64,000 nt of DNA from Rhodospirillales bacterium (GTDB lineage Bacteria > Pseudomonadota > Alphaproteobacteria > Rhodospirillales > Defluviicoccaceae), in the NCBI GenBank assembly GCA_016712595.1, contig JADJQT010000002.1, forward strand, positions 930,001 to 994,000, read 5' to 3'. This document shows positions 11,405-19,767 of this stretch, in pieces; position 1 is the stretch's first letter; each line of letters begins with the position of its first letter. The notes below the pieces were generated by a model that saw only the letters and a list, made by a program, of their open reading frames with translations, searched no databases and had not been told where the DNA came from. Made by a program: the position numbers and the translations under genes.

Positions 11405-12883
11405 ATGAGCGTAGCCACTCTTGCGGCCGGGGCGCACCGGGCGCCGGTTCAGTATGAAGAAGAGGTTATTAAGAAATTTGCCATCGCGACGATGTTCTGG
11501 GGCGTCGTCGGCTTTCTTGCTGGCGTCTACATCGCTTGGGAATTGGCGTTTCCGGCGCTCAACCTTGGCCTCGAATGGACGACGTTCGGCCGCCTGCGCC
11601 CGGTTCATACGTCGGCGGTGATCTTCGCTTTCGGCGGCAACGCGCTCATCGGCACATCATTTTACTGTGTGCAGCGGACATGCCGGGCACGGTTGTTCGG
11701 CGGCTCGGCGCTCGGCAACTTCATCTTCTGGGGCTACCAGTTGTTCATTGTTCTGGCGGCGTCGGGCTACGTGCTCGGCATTACCCAGAGCAAGGAATAC
11801 GCGGAGCCCGAGTGGTACGTCGACGCGTGGCTGACCGTTGTCTGGGTTTCTTATCTTGTCTGCTTTGTCGGTACGCTGGCCAAGCGGCAGGAACCGCACA
11901 TCTACGTCGCCAACTGGTTCTATCTCGCCTTCATCATCACCATCGCCATGTTGCACCTCGTCAACAATGCGGCGGTGCCGGTGTCGATCTTCGGCACGAA
12001 GAGCTACATCGTATGGAGCGGCGTCCAGGATGCGATGACGCAGTGGTGGTATGGGCATAACGCCGTCGGCTTCTTCCTCACCGCCGGTTTCCTCGGCATC
12101 ATGTATTACTTCATTCCGAAGCAGGCGCAGCGGCCGGTCTATTCCTACCGGCTGTCGATCGTCCACTTCTGGACGCTGATCTTCCTCTATATTTGGGCCG
12201 GTCCGCACCACCTGCACTACACGGCGCTGCCCGATTGGACACAGACGCTCGGCATGATCTTCTCGGTGATGCTGTGGATGCCGTCATGGGGTGGAATGAT
12301 CAATGGCATCATGACCTTGTCGGGGGCGTGGGATAAGCTGCGCACCGATCCAATTCTGCGTTTCATGGTGGTGTCCGTTGCCTTCTACGGCATGAGCACC
12401 TTCGAAGGGCCGATGATGTCGATCAAGGCCGTCAACTCGCTCAGCCACTTCACCGACTGGACGATCGGCCACGTTCACTCCGGCGCGCTCGGCTGGGTCG
12501 CGTTCATCAGCTTCGGTGCGATCTATTACCTCGTGCCGCAGTTGTGGAAGCGCGAACGGCTCTACAGCCTGCGTCTGGTGACCTATCACTTCTGGATCGC
12601 CACCATCGGCATCGTGCTCTACATCACCTCGATGTGGATCTCGGGCATCATGCAGGGGCTGATGTGGCGGGCCTACGATCAGCTCGGCTTCCTGCAGTAC
12701 TCGTTCATCGAGACGGTGCAGGCGATGCATCCGTACTATGTGATCCGGGCGACCGGAGGCACGTTGTTCCTCGTGGGCGGTCTGATCATGGCGTTCAACA
12801 TCTGGAAAACCATTCGCGGAGACCTGCGGACGGAGGCGGCGTTCGTGCAACCAATTCCCGTCGCTGTTCGTACCGCCCGATAA
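11405..12883 (+). CDS. ccoN: cytochrome c oxidase cbb3-type, subunit I
   Basis: 492-residue catalytic subunit of the cbb3 terminal oxidase, an inner-membrane heme-copper protein carrying heme b and the heme b3-CuB centre that reduces O2 at very low concentrations. Multiple membrane helices are visible, with the conserved histidine-rich stretches RLRPVHTSAVIFAFGGNAL, WWYGHNAVGFFLTAGFLG (CuB region), IWAGPHHLHYTALPDW and DWTIGHVHSGALGWV. ATG 11405 follows GGGAGAAGGTA. First gene of ccoNOQP; ccoO starts 21 bp after its stop. The operon is usually induced by low oxygen through FNR/FixK, but no perfect box was seen. Confidence 0.98.
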   Translation: MSVATLAAGAHRAPVQYEEEVIKKFAIATMFWGVVGFLAGVYIAWELAFPALNLGLEWTTFGRLRPVHTSAVIFAFGGNALIGTSFYCVQRTCRARLFGGSALGNFIFWGYQLFIVLAASGYVLGITQSKEYAEPEWYVDAWLTVVWVSYLVCFVGTLAKRQEPHIYVANWFYLAFIITIAMLHLVNNAAVPVSIFGTKSYIVWSGVQDAMTQWWYGHNAVGFFLTAGFLGIMYYFIPKQAQRPVYSYRLSIVHFWTLIFLYIWAGPHHLHYTALPDWTQTLGMIFSVMLWMPSWGGMINGIMTLSGAWDKLRTDPILRFMVVSVAFYGMSTFEGPMMSIKAVNSLSHFTDWTIGHVHSGALGWVAFISFGAIYYLVPQLWKRERLYSLRLVTYHFWIATIGIVLYITSMWISGIMQGLMWRAYDQLGFLQYSFIETVQAMHPYYVIRATGGTLFLVGGLIMAFNIWKTIRGDLRTEAAFVQPIPVAVRTAR

Positions 12884-12904
12884 CCCGATAAGAAGAGCGA
12901 TCCA

Positions 12905-13633
12905 ATGCAGCTCAGTCATGCGCCCTTCGAGAAAAACGTCTTTCTGCTGATCGTCGGCGTGCTGATCACCGTGTCGATTGGCGGCCTCGTCCAGCTCGTA
13001 CCGCTGTTCACCATGGAGCAGACCATCGAAAAGGCGGAGGGGATGCGGCCCTATTCGCCACTCGAACTCGCTGGCCGCAACATCTACGTGCGCGAGGGCT
13101 GTTACCTGTGCCACAGCCAGATGATCCGGCCGTTCCGTGACGAGGCGGAGCGCTACGGCCACTACAGCCTCGCCGCGGAAAGCATGTATGACCATCCGTT
13201 CCAGTGGGGTTCCAAGCGCACCGGGCCCGATCTCGCCCGTGTCGGCGGGAAGTATTCGAACGACTGGCACGTCGCGCATCTCACCGACCCGCGCAGCGTC
13301 GTGCCGGAATCGGTCATGCCCACGTACGGCTTCCTTGCCCACAAGGAGCTGAAATTCGACGACGTCGCCGAGCATATGAAGACCCTGCGTATTGTCGGCG
13401 TGCCCTACACCGACGAGGAAATCGCGGACGCCAAAAAGGATCTCGCAGCACAAGCCAATGGCGAGAGCGGTGATACCGACGGGTTGCTGAAGCGCTACCC
13501 GAAAGCGGTCGTCGGCGATTTCGATGGAGATCCGTCGCGGGTGACCGAAATGGACGCCGTTGTCGCCTACCTCCAGATGCTGGGCACCCTCGTCGACTTC
13601 AAGGACTATCATCCTGAAACTGATTTCCGCTAA
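12905..13633 (+). CDS. ccoO: cytochrome c oxidase cbb3-type, subunit II (mono-heme c)
   Basis: 242 residues. One N-terminal membrane anchor (KNVFLLIVGVLITVSIGG, residues ~9-26) is followed by a periplasmic mono-heme cytochrome c domain with the heme-binding CYLCH and distal methionine candidates in ESVMPTYGFL. It passes electrons from CcoP to CcoN in the cbb3 complex. It sits directly after ccoN and before ccoQ, the standard order, and its length is normal for the family. Confidence 0.97.
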   Translation: MQLSHAPFEKNVFLLIVGVLITVSIGGLVQLVPLFTMEQTIEKAEGMRPYSPLELAGRNIYVREGCYLCHSQMIRPFRDEAERYGHYSLAAESMYDHPFQWGSKRTGPDLARVGGKYSNDWHVAHLTDPRSVVPESVMPTYGFLAHKELKFDDVAEHMKTLRIVGVPYTDEEIADAKKDLAAQANGESGDTDGLLKRYPKAVVGDFDGDPSRVTEMDAVVAYLQMLGTLVDFKDYHPETDFR

Positions 13634-13664
13634 CGGAGCGCGTGTCTTGGATGTTTCCGGTGTC

Positions 13665-13805
13665 ATGCGAACCCTCGGGTCGCTGTGGTTGGTCTGGCTG
13701 TTGATACTGTTCGCCGCCATCATCTGGTGGGCCTATCGACCGAAGAACAAAAAGCGATTCGAAGACGATGCTCAAATCCCGTTCAAAGATGAGAACGGAG
13801 GATAA
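13665..13805 (+). CDS. ccoQ: cbb3-type oxidase subunit CcoQ
   Basis: 46-residue single-span membrane protein: one helix (SLWLVWLLILFAAIIWWAY) followed by a basic then acidic tail (RPKNKKRFEDDAQIPF), the classical CcoQ layout. CcoQ stabilises the assembled cbb3 oxidase, particularly in the presence of oxygen. The ATG at 13665 is chosen by similarity; a TTG at 13648 with GGAG upstream would add six residues. Only 4 bp separate it from ccoP. Confidence 0.9.
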   Translation: MRTLGSLWLVWLLILFAAIIWWAYRPKNKKRFEDDAQIPFKDENGG

Positions 13806-13809
13806 AAAC

Positions 13810-14673
13810 ATGGCAAATAAAGACGTCGATGCCTTGACGGGAATTGAAACGACCGGCCACGAATGGGACGGTATCAAAGAGCTTAACAATCCACTACCGA
13901 AGTGGTGGTTGTACGTATTCTACGTCTGTATTGCCTATGCTATGGTGTACAGCGTTTTTTATCCCTCCTGGCCCTGGTTCCACGGTTACGTCAAGGGGGT
14001 TCTCGGCTACTCGACGCGTGCCGAATTCAAGCAGGGGATGGCTGCATTCGAGCAGAGCCGGTCGGTCTGGGTCGACAAGATCGCGGCCGCCTCGCTGCAG
14101 CAGATCAATGATGATCCGCAGCTGCTGGAGATCGCCACGGCCGGTGGCAAGGTAATCTTCGGCAACAACTGCGCACCATGTCACGGCACGGGAGCGACGG
14201 GCCGTCCCGGTGGCTATCCCGCGCTGGTCGACGACGACTGGCTGTGGGGCGGAACGCTCGACGACATCGATACGACGATCACCCACGGCATCCGCAATAC
14301 GACGGACTCCAATGCGCGCTTCTCGCAGATGCCGGCGTTTGGAGCAGACGGAATTCTCACTTCGGCGCAGATTGCCGCCGTCGCCGATCACGTGTTGGCG
14401 ATTTCCGGACAGGGTCCTGATAACGCCGAGGGCGCGGCCGTCTTCGCCGATAACTGCGTTGCCTGCCATGGCGAACTCGGCACCGGCGATCAGTCCGTCG
14501 GCGCACCTAACCTCACCGACCGCATCTGGCTCTACGGCAATACCAAGCAAGCGATCATCAACCAGGTCACTAAGCCACACCAGGGCGTCATGCCATCGTG
14601 GCAGGGCCGCCTGTCCGATGTCGAGATCAAGCAGGCAGCCGTCTATGTGCACTCGTTGGGAGGTGGGCAATAA
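13810..14673 (+). CDS. ccoP: cytochrome c oxidase cbb3-type, subunit III (di-heme c)
   Basis: 287 residues starting at ATG 13810 after GGAGGATAAAAAC; longer upstream reading lies inside ccoQ and is not needed. An N-terminal membrane segment (KWWLYVFYVCIAYAMVYSVFY) precedes two cytochrome c domains with CAPCH and CVACH heme motifs and the distal-ligand region MPSWQGRLSD. It accepts electrons from soluble or membrane cytochrome c and delivers them to CcoO/CcoN. Last gene of the structural part of the operon, followed by strong hairpins. Confidence 0.97.
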   Translation: MANKDVDALTGIETTGHEWDGIKELNNPLPKWWLYVFYVCIAYAMVYSVFYPSWPWFHGYVKGVLGYSTRAEFKQGMAAFEQSRSVWVDKIAAASLQQINDDPQLLEIATAGGKVIFGNNCAPCHGTGATGRPGGYPALVDDDWLWGGTLDDIDTTITHGIRNTTDSNARFSQMPAFGADGILTSAQIAAVADHVLAISGQGPDNAEGAAVFADNCVACHGELGTGDQSVGAPNLTDRIWLYGNTKQAIINQVTKPHQGVMPSWQGRLSDVEIKQAAVYVHSLGGGQ

Positions 14674-14718
14674 GGTGGCCAGAGCGCTGCTGAGTACGGG
14701 TTGGCCGGTTTGATTTCG

Positions 14719-14757
14719 CCCGCCGGACCCGAACGCGGCGCGTCCGGGTCCGGCGGG
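14719..14757 (+). terminator. strong hairpin after ccoP
   Basis: Perfect 12-bp stem CCCGCCGGACCC / GGGTCCGGCGGG with a 15-base loop, 45 nt after the ccoP stop. It lacks a T-run, so it may act as a partial terminator or protect the 3' end of the ccoNOQP mRNA. Confidence 0.6.
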
Positions 14758-14807
14758 TGATTTCGGCGCCGGACCACCAAGGAAGATATGGGCGTTGAGT
14801 ATATAAC

Positions 14808-14832
14808 GTGACTCTAATATGCTAGGAGTCAC
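14808..14832. promoter_or_regulatory. 7-bp inverted repeat upstream of ccoG
   Basis: GTGACTC and GAGTCAC separated by 11 bases (TAATATGCTAG), in the AT-richer part of the ccoP-ccoG gap. A dimeric regulator could bind here; an RNA stem is equally possible. Confidence 0.35.
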
Positions 14833-14844
14833 CCAGGGCGTAGC

Positions 14845-14884
14845 GGGGGAGTAGGGGCAATCGGTTGCCTCCACTCCCCCTTTT
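14845..14884 (+). terminator. Rho-independent terminator between ccoP and ccoG
   Basis: GGGGGAGTAGGGGCAA and TTGCCTCCACTCCCCC pair over 16 positions with two mismatches around a TCGG loop and are followed by TTTT. This is the best intrinsic terminator in the window and suggests that ccoG onward has its own promoter or is expressed by read-through. Confidence 0.7.
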
Positions 14885-14939
14885 GTCATTGACGCGCCAC
14901 GATGCCGATCGGTGATCTGGGCGCCGGTCTAGGAACGGG

Positions 14940-16517
14940 ATGCTGACAGCGATGGCGAACGCACAGACCGCCGTAGCCAATTCGACGGATCAAAATGCTC
15001 CGGTCGAGCGAGACTCCACGATGGATGAGAGTCTCCGCGCAGCGGCGAGCGAGTCGTCGAAAGCGGCACCGCTCTTCGCCGATCGTGTCCGTGTTTACTC
15101 CCGCTCGGTGCGGGGCTACTGGCGCCGGGTCAAGTGGTGGGTGGTTGGAGTCCTGCTCGGCATCTACTACATCGTCCCCTGGATCCGCTGGGATCGCGGG
15201 CCGGGTGCTCCTGACCAGGCGGTGCTGATCGACATGCCCGGCCGGCGCGCGTATTTCTTCTGGATCGAGATCTGGCCCCAGGAAGTCTATTACCTCACCG
15301 GCCTGCTGATCCTGGGTGCCGTCGGGCTGTTCCTGATGACGGCGTGGGCGGGGCGGGTGTGGTGCGGCTTTACCTGCCCGCAGACGGTGTGGACCGATCT
15401 GTTCATGTGGGTGGAGCGCAAGATCGAAGGCGACCGCAACGCCCGCATGCGCCTCGACAAGGGGCCACTTACCTCCGAGAAGGTGTTCAAGAAGATCGCC
15501 AAGCACGGCGCCTGGCTCCTCATCGCGGTGGCGACGGGCGGCGCGTGGATCATGTATTTCAACGACGCGCCAACCCTCGTTCACGACGTCTTCACCGGAG
15601 AAGCGGGCAGCGGAACCTATGGGTTCATCGCCCTGTTCACCGGTACCACCTACCTGCTTGCCGGCTGGGCGCGCGAGCAGGTGTGCATCTATATGTGTCC
15701 GTGGCCGCGCTTCCAGGGCGCGATGTTCGACGAGGACTCGCTCATCGTCACCTATGAGGAATGGCGGGGCGAGCCGCGCGGCGGCGCGCGCAAGGACCAG
15801 TCGTTCGAGGGCCGCGGTCATTGTGTTGATTGCGGCATGTGCTGGCAGGTCTGCCCAACCGGCGTCGACATCCGCCAGGGCCAGCAGATGGCGTGTATCG
15901 GCTGCGGGCTGTGCATCGACGCGTGCAATTCGATCATGCCGCGCTACGGCCTCCCCGGCGAGCTGATCACCTACGATTCGATCAACAACCAGATCGCCCG
16001 CTCGAAGGGCGAGAAGACCCGGATCCGCCTGATCCGGCCGCGCACCATCGCATACCTCGTGGTGATCTGTATCGTCGCCGGGATCATGACCTTTGCGTTG
16101 ACGACACGCTCGCGGCTCGACGTCAACATCATCCAGGATCGCCAGCCACTGTTCGTTCGCCTGTCCGACGGCTCGATCCGCAATGGCTATACGTTCAAGA
16201 TCCTCAACATGCGGCGCGAGCAAAAGCAGTATCTGCTGGCGACCGACGGCTTGGTCGGGGGCGAAATCAGTGTGCTTGGCAAGCATGCCGAGGCGGGGCC
16301 ATACGTCGAACTGAAGGTCGCGCCCGATGACATCGGCACTTTCCGGCTTTTCGTCAAGTCGCCGCCCGAGAGCCTGACCGGCAAGAGCACCGATTTCACA
16401 TTTTATCTGATCGACCTCGATACGCGCGAATCGATCGCCCATCCAGCGATCTTCAATGGACCGGCCGGGCCGCAACCTGGCAATTCGCCATCGTTTTTCA
16501 CTGGCGCGGGGAGCTGA
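14940..16517 (+). CDS. ccoG: cytochrome c oxidase accessory protein CcoG/FixG
   Basis: 525-residue membrane iron-sulfur protein needed for cbb3 oxidase assembly, with a proposed role in reducing Cu(II) during copper delivery. Several membrane helices in the N-terminal half (VVGVLLGIYYIVPWIRW) and a polyferredoxin-like region with CVDCGMCWQVCP and CIGCGLCIDACN, the two 4Fe-4S motifs, are present. Further cysteines lie in WCGFTCPQTVWTD and CIYMCPWPRFQ. A C-terminal Ig-like domain (YTFKILNMRREQKQYLL) completes the FixG layout. The start at 14940 has AGGA six bases upstream. It opens the ccoGHIS gene group and is followed after 4 bp by ccoH. Confidence 0.96.
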   Translation: MLTAMANAQTAVANSTDQNAPVERDSTMDESLRAAASESSKAAPLFADRVRVYSRSVRGYWRRVKWWVVGVLLGIYYIVPWIRWDRGPGAPDQAVLIDMPGRRAYFFWIEIWPQEVYYLTGLLILGAVGLFLMTAWAGRVWCGFTCPQTVWTDLFMWVERKIEGDRNARMRLDKGPLTSEKVFKKIAKHGAWLLIAVATGGAWIMYFNDAPTLVHDVFTGEAGSGTYGFIALFTGTTYLLAGWAREQVCIYMCPWPRFQGAMFDEDSLIVTYEEWRGEPRGGARKDQSFEGRGHCVDCGMCWQVCPTGVDIRQGQQMACIGCGLCIDACNSIMPRYGLPGELITYDSINNQIARSKGEKTRIRLIRPRTIAYLVVICIVAGIMTFALTTRSRLDVNIIQDRQPLFVRLSDGSIRNGYTFKILNMRREQKQYLLATDGLVGGEISVLGKHAEAGPYVELKVAPDDIGTFRLFVKSPPESLTGKSTDFTFYLIDLDTRESIAHPAIFNGPAGPQPGNSPSFFTGAGS

Positions 16518-16521
16518 GGCG

Positions 16522-17012
16522 ATGGCTCGCGCGCGCGTTCCTGGCTGGTGGTATCCGTGGATCTTCGTCGGCGGGCTCGTGATCGTCATCGCCGTCAACG
16601 CGGTGATGATGACGCTGGCGATTGGCACCTTTCCCGGTCTCGAAACCGAGGACGCCTATCGCAAGGGGATTGAGTACAACCAGACCATCGCCGCCGCTCG
16701 GGCGCAGGACGCCCGAGGATGGCACCTCGATCTCCACTTTACTCCGTCACCTGAGGCCGGCGTTCACGGTGGTGACGTGAGCATTGCCTTCGTCGACCGG
16801 GACGGGCAGGCACTGCGTGAACTCGAGGTCAAGGTCGACTTCGTCCGGCCGCTCGGCGAGGGATCGATGATCCCCTGCCGTTCGACGAGCGCGGCGGCGG
16901 CGTTTACGGTGCCCGGTTTATCGCGCCGCTGCCGGGCCAGTGGGATGCGCGCATCTTGGCTCGGCGTGGCAATGAAACCTTTCAGGCGACGCGGCGGATC
17001 GTCATTCCGTGA
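16522..17012 (+). pseudogene. ccoH: cbb3 assembly protein CcoH/FixH, apparent frameshift
   Basis: The gene starts MARARVPGWWYPWIFVGG with one membrane helix, then the FixH periplasmic domain up to VKVDFVRPLGEG (about residue 114). From there the frame gives unrelated arginine/serine-rich sequence, while the next frame gives the expected C-terminus DPLPFDERGGGVYGARF, PLPGQWDARILARRG and RRIVIP, ending at TGA 17010-17012. One base appears to be missing around 16862-16870. The restored stop overlaps the ccoI start as GTGA, as expected in this operon. FixH is needed for cbb3 oxidase assembly with CcoI. A sequencing error is as likely as a true mutation because the downstream frame looks intact. 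Confidence 0.85.
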
Positions 17013-19504
17013 TTGCCGCATTGCGGCGGCGTCTTGCCGATTCCGCCGACGGTGAGGCGATGGCGGTCAGTGCCGGGTGCGCAGCCGGCGCGGCTCCCGC
17101 CGGGGCGGGGGCCCACGTCGAAGAAACGCTGTGCCGGCACTGTGGTGCCGCCGTTTTGCCCGGCACGCCGTTTTGCTGTTCCGGATGCGAGGCGGCTTAC
17201 GCCATCGTCCGCGGACTTGGCCTCGAGGCTTACTACCGCCGGCGGACGATCGATCCGACCCAACGCCCGCTGCGTCCCGAAATCGACGCTCCACCCGTGG
17301 TCTATGACGCCTTTGTCGACGAGACGGGCGCCGGGGTTGCGTCGATCACCCTGATCGTCGAAGGATTGCACTGCGCGGCGTGTGTGTGGCTGATTGAGAG
17401 CGTTCTGACCCGTCAGCCGGGGATCGTCGACGCGCGCATCAACATGACCACCCGACGGATGCGCGTCCGCTGGCGGGTGGGCGAAACCACTCCCGAGCAG
17501 TTTGTCGGCGCCGTCGAGCGTCTGGGCTACCGGCTCGTTCCCTGGGATCCCGCCTGCCTCGCGCAAAGCGGTGAGCGCGAGGAAAAGACCTTGCTGCGGG
17601 CGCTGGCCGTTGCCGGGTTCGCAACCGGTAACGTCATGCTGCTATCGGTATCGATCTGGGCGGGAGCGTCCGAGGGCATGGGACCGGCGACGCGCACGTT
17701 CCTGCACTGGATGTCGGCGCTCGTCGCCCTGCCGGCGATCGCCTACGCCGGGCGGCCGTTCTTCACGGCGGCCTGGGCTGCGCTCCGGGCGCGAGGCGTG
17801 ACCATGGACGTGCCGATCTCGCTGGGCGTGCTCCTCGCCGCGGCGATGAGCCTGCACGAGACGGCGGTGGGTGCGGAGCACGCGTACTTCGACGCCGCCG
17901 TCAGCCTGCTCTTTTTCCTTTTGATCGGCCGTTACCTCGATCGCCGGGCCCGTGGCCGGGCCCGCTCCGCCGCGACACACCTTTTGTCGCTCGCGGCGAG
18001 CGCGGTGACGATCCTTGAGGAAGATGGCGCACGCCGCGTCCTGCCACCGGCGCGGGTGCGTCCCGGTATGCGGGTGCTGGTGGCGGCAGGCGAGCGGATC
18101 GCCGTCGACGGCCACGTTATCGCCGGCGAGAGCACGCTTGATACCAGCCTGATCGATGGCGAGAGCATGCCGAAACCCGTAGGTCCAGGCGCGCAGGTCT
18201 TCGCCGGTACGCTCAATCAGGCGGCGCCGCTGACCCTCGCCGTCGTCGCGGTGGGCGAGAGCACGCTGCTCTCCGCGATCGCCCGCGAGGTGGAGGTGGC
18301 CGAGCAGCAGCGGGGGCGATATATCGTTCTTGCCGATCGCATCGCCCGTCTTTATGCGCCGGTGGTGCATGCCGCCGCCGCGGCGACGTTTCTGCTGTGG
18401 TGGGGTGGCCTCGGCGCCGCATGGCAGGCGGCGCTGATGAACGCCATCGCCGTGCTGATCATCACCTGTCCCTGCGCGCTTGGTCTTGCCGTCCCGGCGG
18501 TTCAGGTGGTGGCGAGCGGGCGGCTGCTGCGCGCTGGCATTCTGCTGAAGTCACCCACGGCCCTCGAGCGGCTGGCCGAGGTCGATCAGGTCGTCTTCGA
18601 CAAGACCGGAACGCTCACCGAAGGCCGGCCCGTTCTCATCGCCGACGGGGGGCATGACCGGGCAACGTTGGCCGAGGCCGCGGGGCTCGCCGCCGCCAGC
18701 CGCCATCCGCTCGCCCGCGCGCTGGTACGCGCGCACGAACAGTCCGGCCGCGCGGTTACGGTTGCGGGCGGCGTGTGCGAGGTTGCCGGCCGAGGCCTCG
18801 AGCGCGTTACCGCCGAGGGCCATGTGCGGCTCGGCAGCCGTGCCTTCTGCGGCCTTACGGCCCAAACCGACGCGCCAGCCGAGCCGATCGGCGATGCGCG
18901 GGCCGAACTATGGCTGGTACGGCCCGGGCGAGCACCTGTCCGCTTCGCCTTTGTCGATCCGCTGCGCGCCGACGCGGCAGAGGTGATCGCGGGTTTGCGC
19001 CAGCGCGGGGCGCGTGTGGCGCTTCTGTCGGGTGACCGACGCGAGGCGGTTGCCGCGATGGCGGAGCGCGTCGGCATCGCCGATTGGGCGGCGGCTCTCA
19101 AGCCGGACGAGAAAGTCGCACGCCTTTCAGCGATGGCATCGAGCGGTCAGCGGACGTTGATGGTCGGCGATGGGCTCAACGACGCGCCGGCCCTGGCCGC
19201 GGCGCACGCTTCGATGTCGCCGTCCTCGGCGATCGACATCAGCCAGATGGCGGCCGATCTCGTTTTTCAGGGCGCCAAGCTCGCGCCGGTGGCACACGCG
19301 CTCGCCGTCGCCCGCCGTGCCAGAACGCTGGTCAAACAGAATCTGGTGCTGTCGTTCGTTTATAATGCGTTGGCGGTGCCGCTGGCGATGGCGGGATATG
19401 TGACGCCCCTGTTGGCGGCGGTGTTCATGTCGACGTCCTCGATCCTGGTCATCATCAACGCGCTCAGGCTCAACCGCGTCCGTGAGTTGAGCGGCGGTCG
19501 GTAA
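17009..19504 (+). CDS. ccoI: cbb3-type copper-exporting P1B ATPase CcoI/FixI
   Basis: 831-residue copper-transporting P-type ATPase that supplies copper for the CuB centre of the cbb3 oxidase. A FixI-type N-terminal cysteine cluster (CRHCG, CCSGCE) is followed by an HMA domain with CAAC near residue 123, membrane helices, the CPC metal-transport motif near residue 487 (ITCPCALGLAVP), phosphorylated D531 in DKTGTLTEG and the hinge motif GDGLNDAPAL near residue 719. GTG at 17009 overlaps the ccoH stop; ATG 17060 is an alternative start. It belongs to the ccoGHIS group. Confidence 0.97.
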   Translation: MIAALRRRLADSADGEAMAVSAGCAAGAAPAGAGAHVEETLCRHCGAAVLPGTPFCCSGCEAAYAIVRGLGLEAYYRRRTIDPTQRPLRPEIDAPPVVYDAFVDETGAGVASITLIVEGLHCAACVWLIESVLTRQPGIVDARINMTTRRMRVRWRVGETTPEQFVGAVERLGYRLVPWDPACLAQSGEREEKTLLRALAVAGFATGNVMLLSVSIWAGASEGMGPATRTFLHWMSALVALPAIAYAGRPFFTAAWAALRARGVTMDVPISLGVLLAAAMSLHETAVGAEHAYFDAAVSLLFFLLIGRYLDRRARGRARSAATHLLSLAASAVTILEEDGARRVLPPARVRPGMRVLVAAGERIAVDGHVIAGESTLDTSLIDGESMPKPVGPGAQVFAGTLNQAAPLTLAVVAVGESTLLSAIAREVEVAEQQRGRYIVLADRIARLYAPVVHAAAAATFLLWWGGLGAAWQAALMNAIAVLIITCPCALGLAVPAVQVVASGRLLRAGILLKSPTALERLAEVDQVVFDKTGTLTEGRPVLIADGGHDRATLAEAAGLAAASRHPLARALVRAHEQSGRAVTVAGGVCEVAGRGLERVTAEGHVRLGSRAFCGLTAQTDAPAEPIGDARAELWLVRPGRAPVRFAFVDPLRADAAEVIAGLRQRGARVALLSGDRREAVAAMAERVGIADWAAALKPDEKVARLSAMASSGQRTLMVGDGLNDAPALAAAHASMSPSSAIDISQMAADLVFQGAKLAPVAHALAVARRARTLVKQNLVLSFVYNALAVPLAMAGYVTPLLAAVFMSTSSILVIINALRLNRVRELSGGR

Positions 19505-19518
19505 AGGCGAGGTGGCGC

Positions 19519-19704
19519 GTGGACGTTCTGATCTGGCTCATCCCCATGGCGCTTGCCCTCGGCGGCCTTGGTCTCGCGGCATTTTTGTGGGCGCTGAAGT
19601 CCGGACAGTTCGACGATCTCGACGGTGCCGCCCATCGCATCCTGTTCGACGACGAGGATATGGCGCGGGACACGCCGGACGAGGAGCGATCGGAGCCAAA
19701 GTGA
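19519..19704 (+). CDS. ccoS: cbb3 oxidase assembly protein CcoS/FixS
   Basis: 61-residue protein with one membrane helix (LIWLIPMALALGGLGLAAFLWA) and a short acidic tail containing SGQFDDLDGAAHRILFDDE, the signature of FixS/CcoS. It is required for insertion of redox cofactors into CcoN. The GTG start at 19519 is preceded by GAGG at a proper distance and lies 14 bp after ccoI. Last gene of the operon, convergent with the GH63-like gene. Confidence 0.95.
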   Translation: MDVLIWLIPMALALGGLGLAAFLWALKSGQFDDLDGAAHRILFDDEDMARDTPDEERSEPK

Positions 19705-19767
19705 TCGGTTGCGAAAGCGGCCGGCGCGGCCGGAGGCGGGGCGAGGAGGTGGTCATGATCCCGCTTC

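Noticed and set aside
14886..16628. 580-codon minus-strand frame opposite ccoG
   Set aside because: ccoG is unambiguous on the plus strand; the antisense frame has no family features. 12284-13723 opposite ccoN/ccoO is rejected for the same reason.
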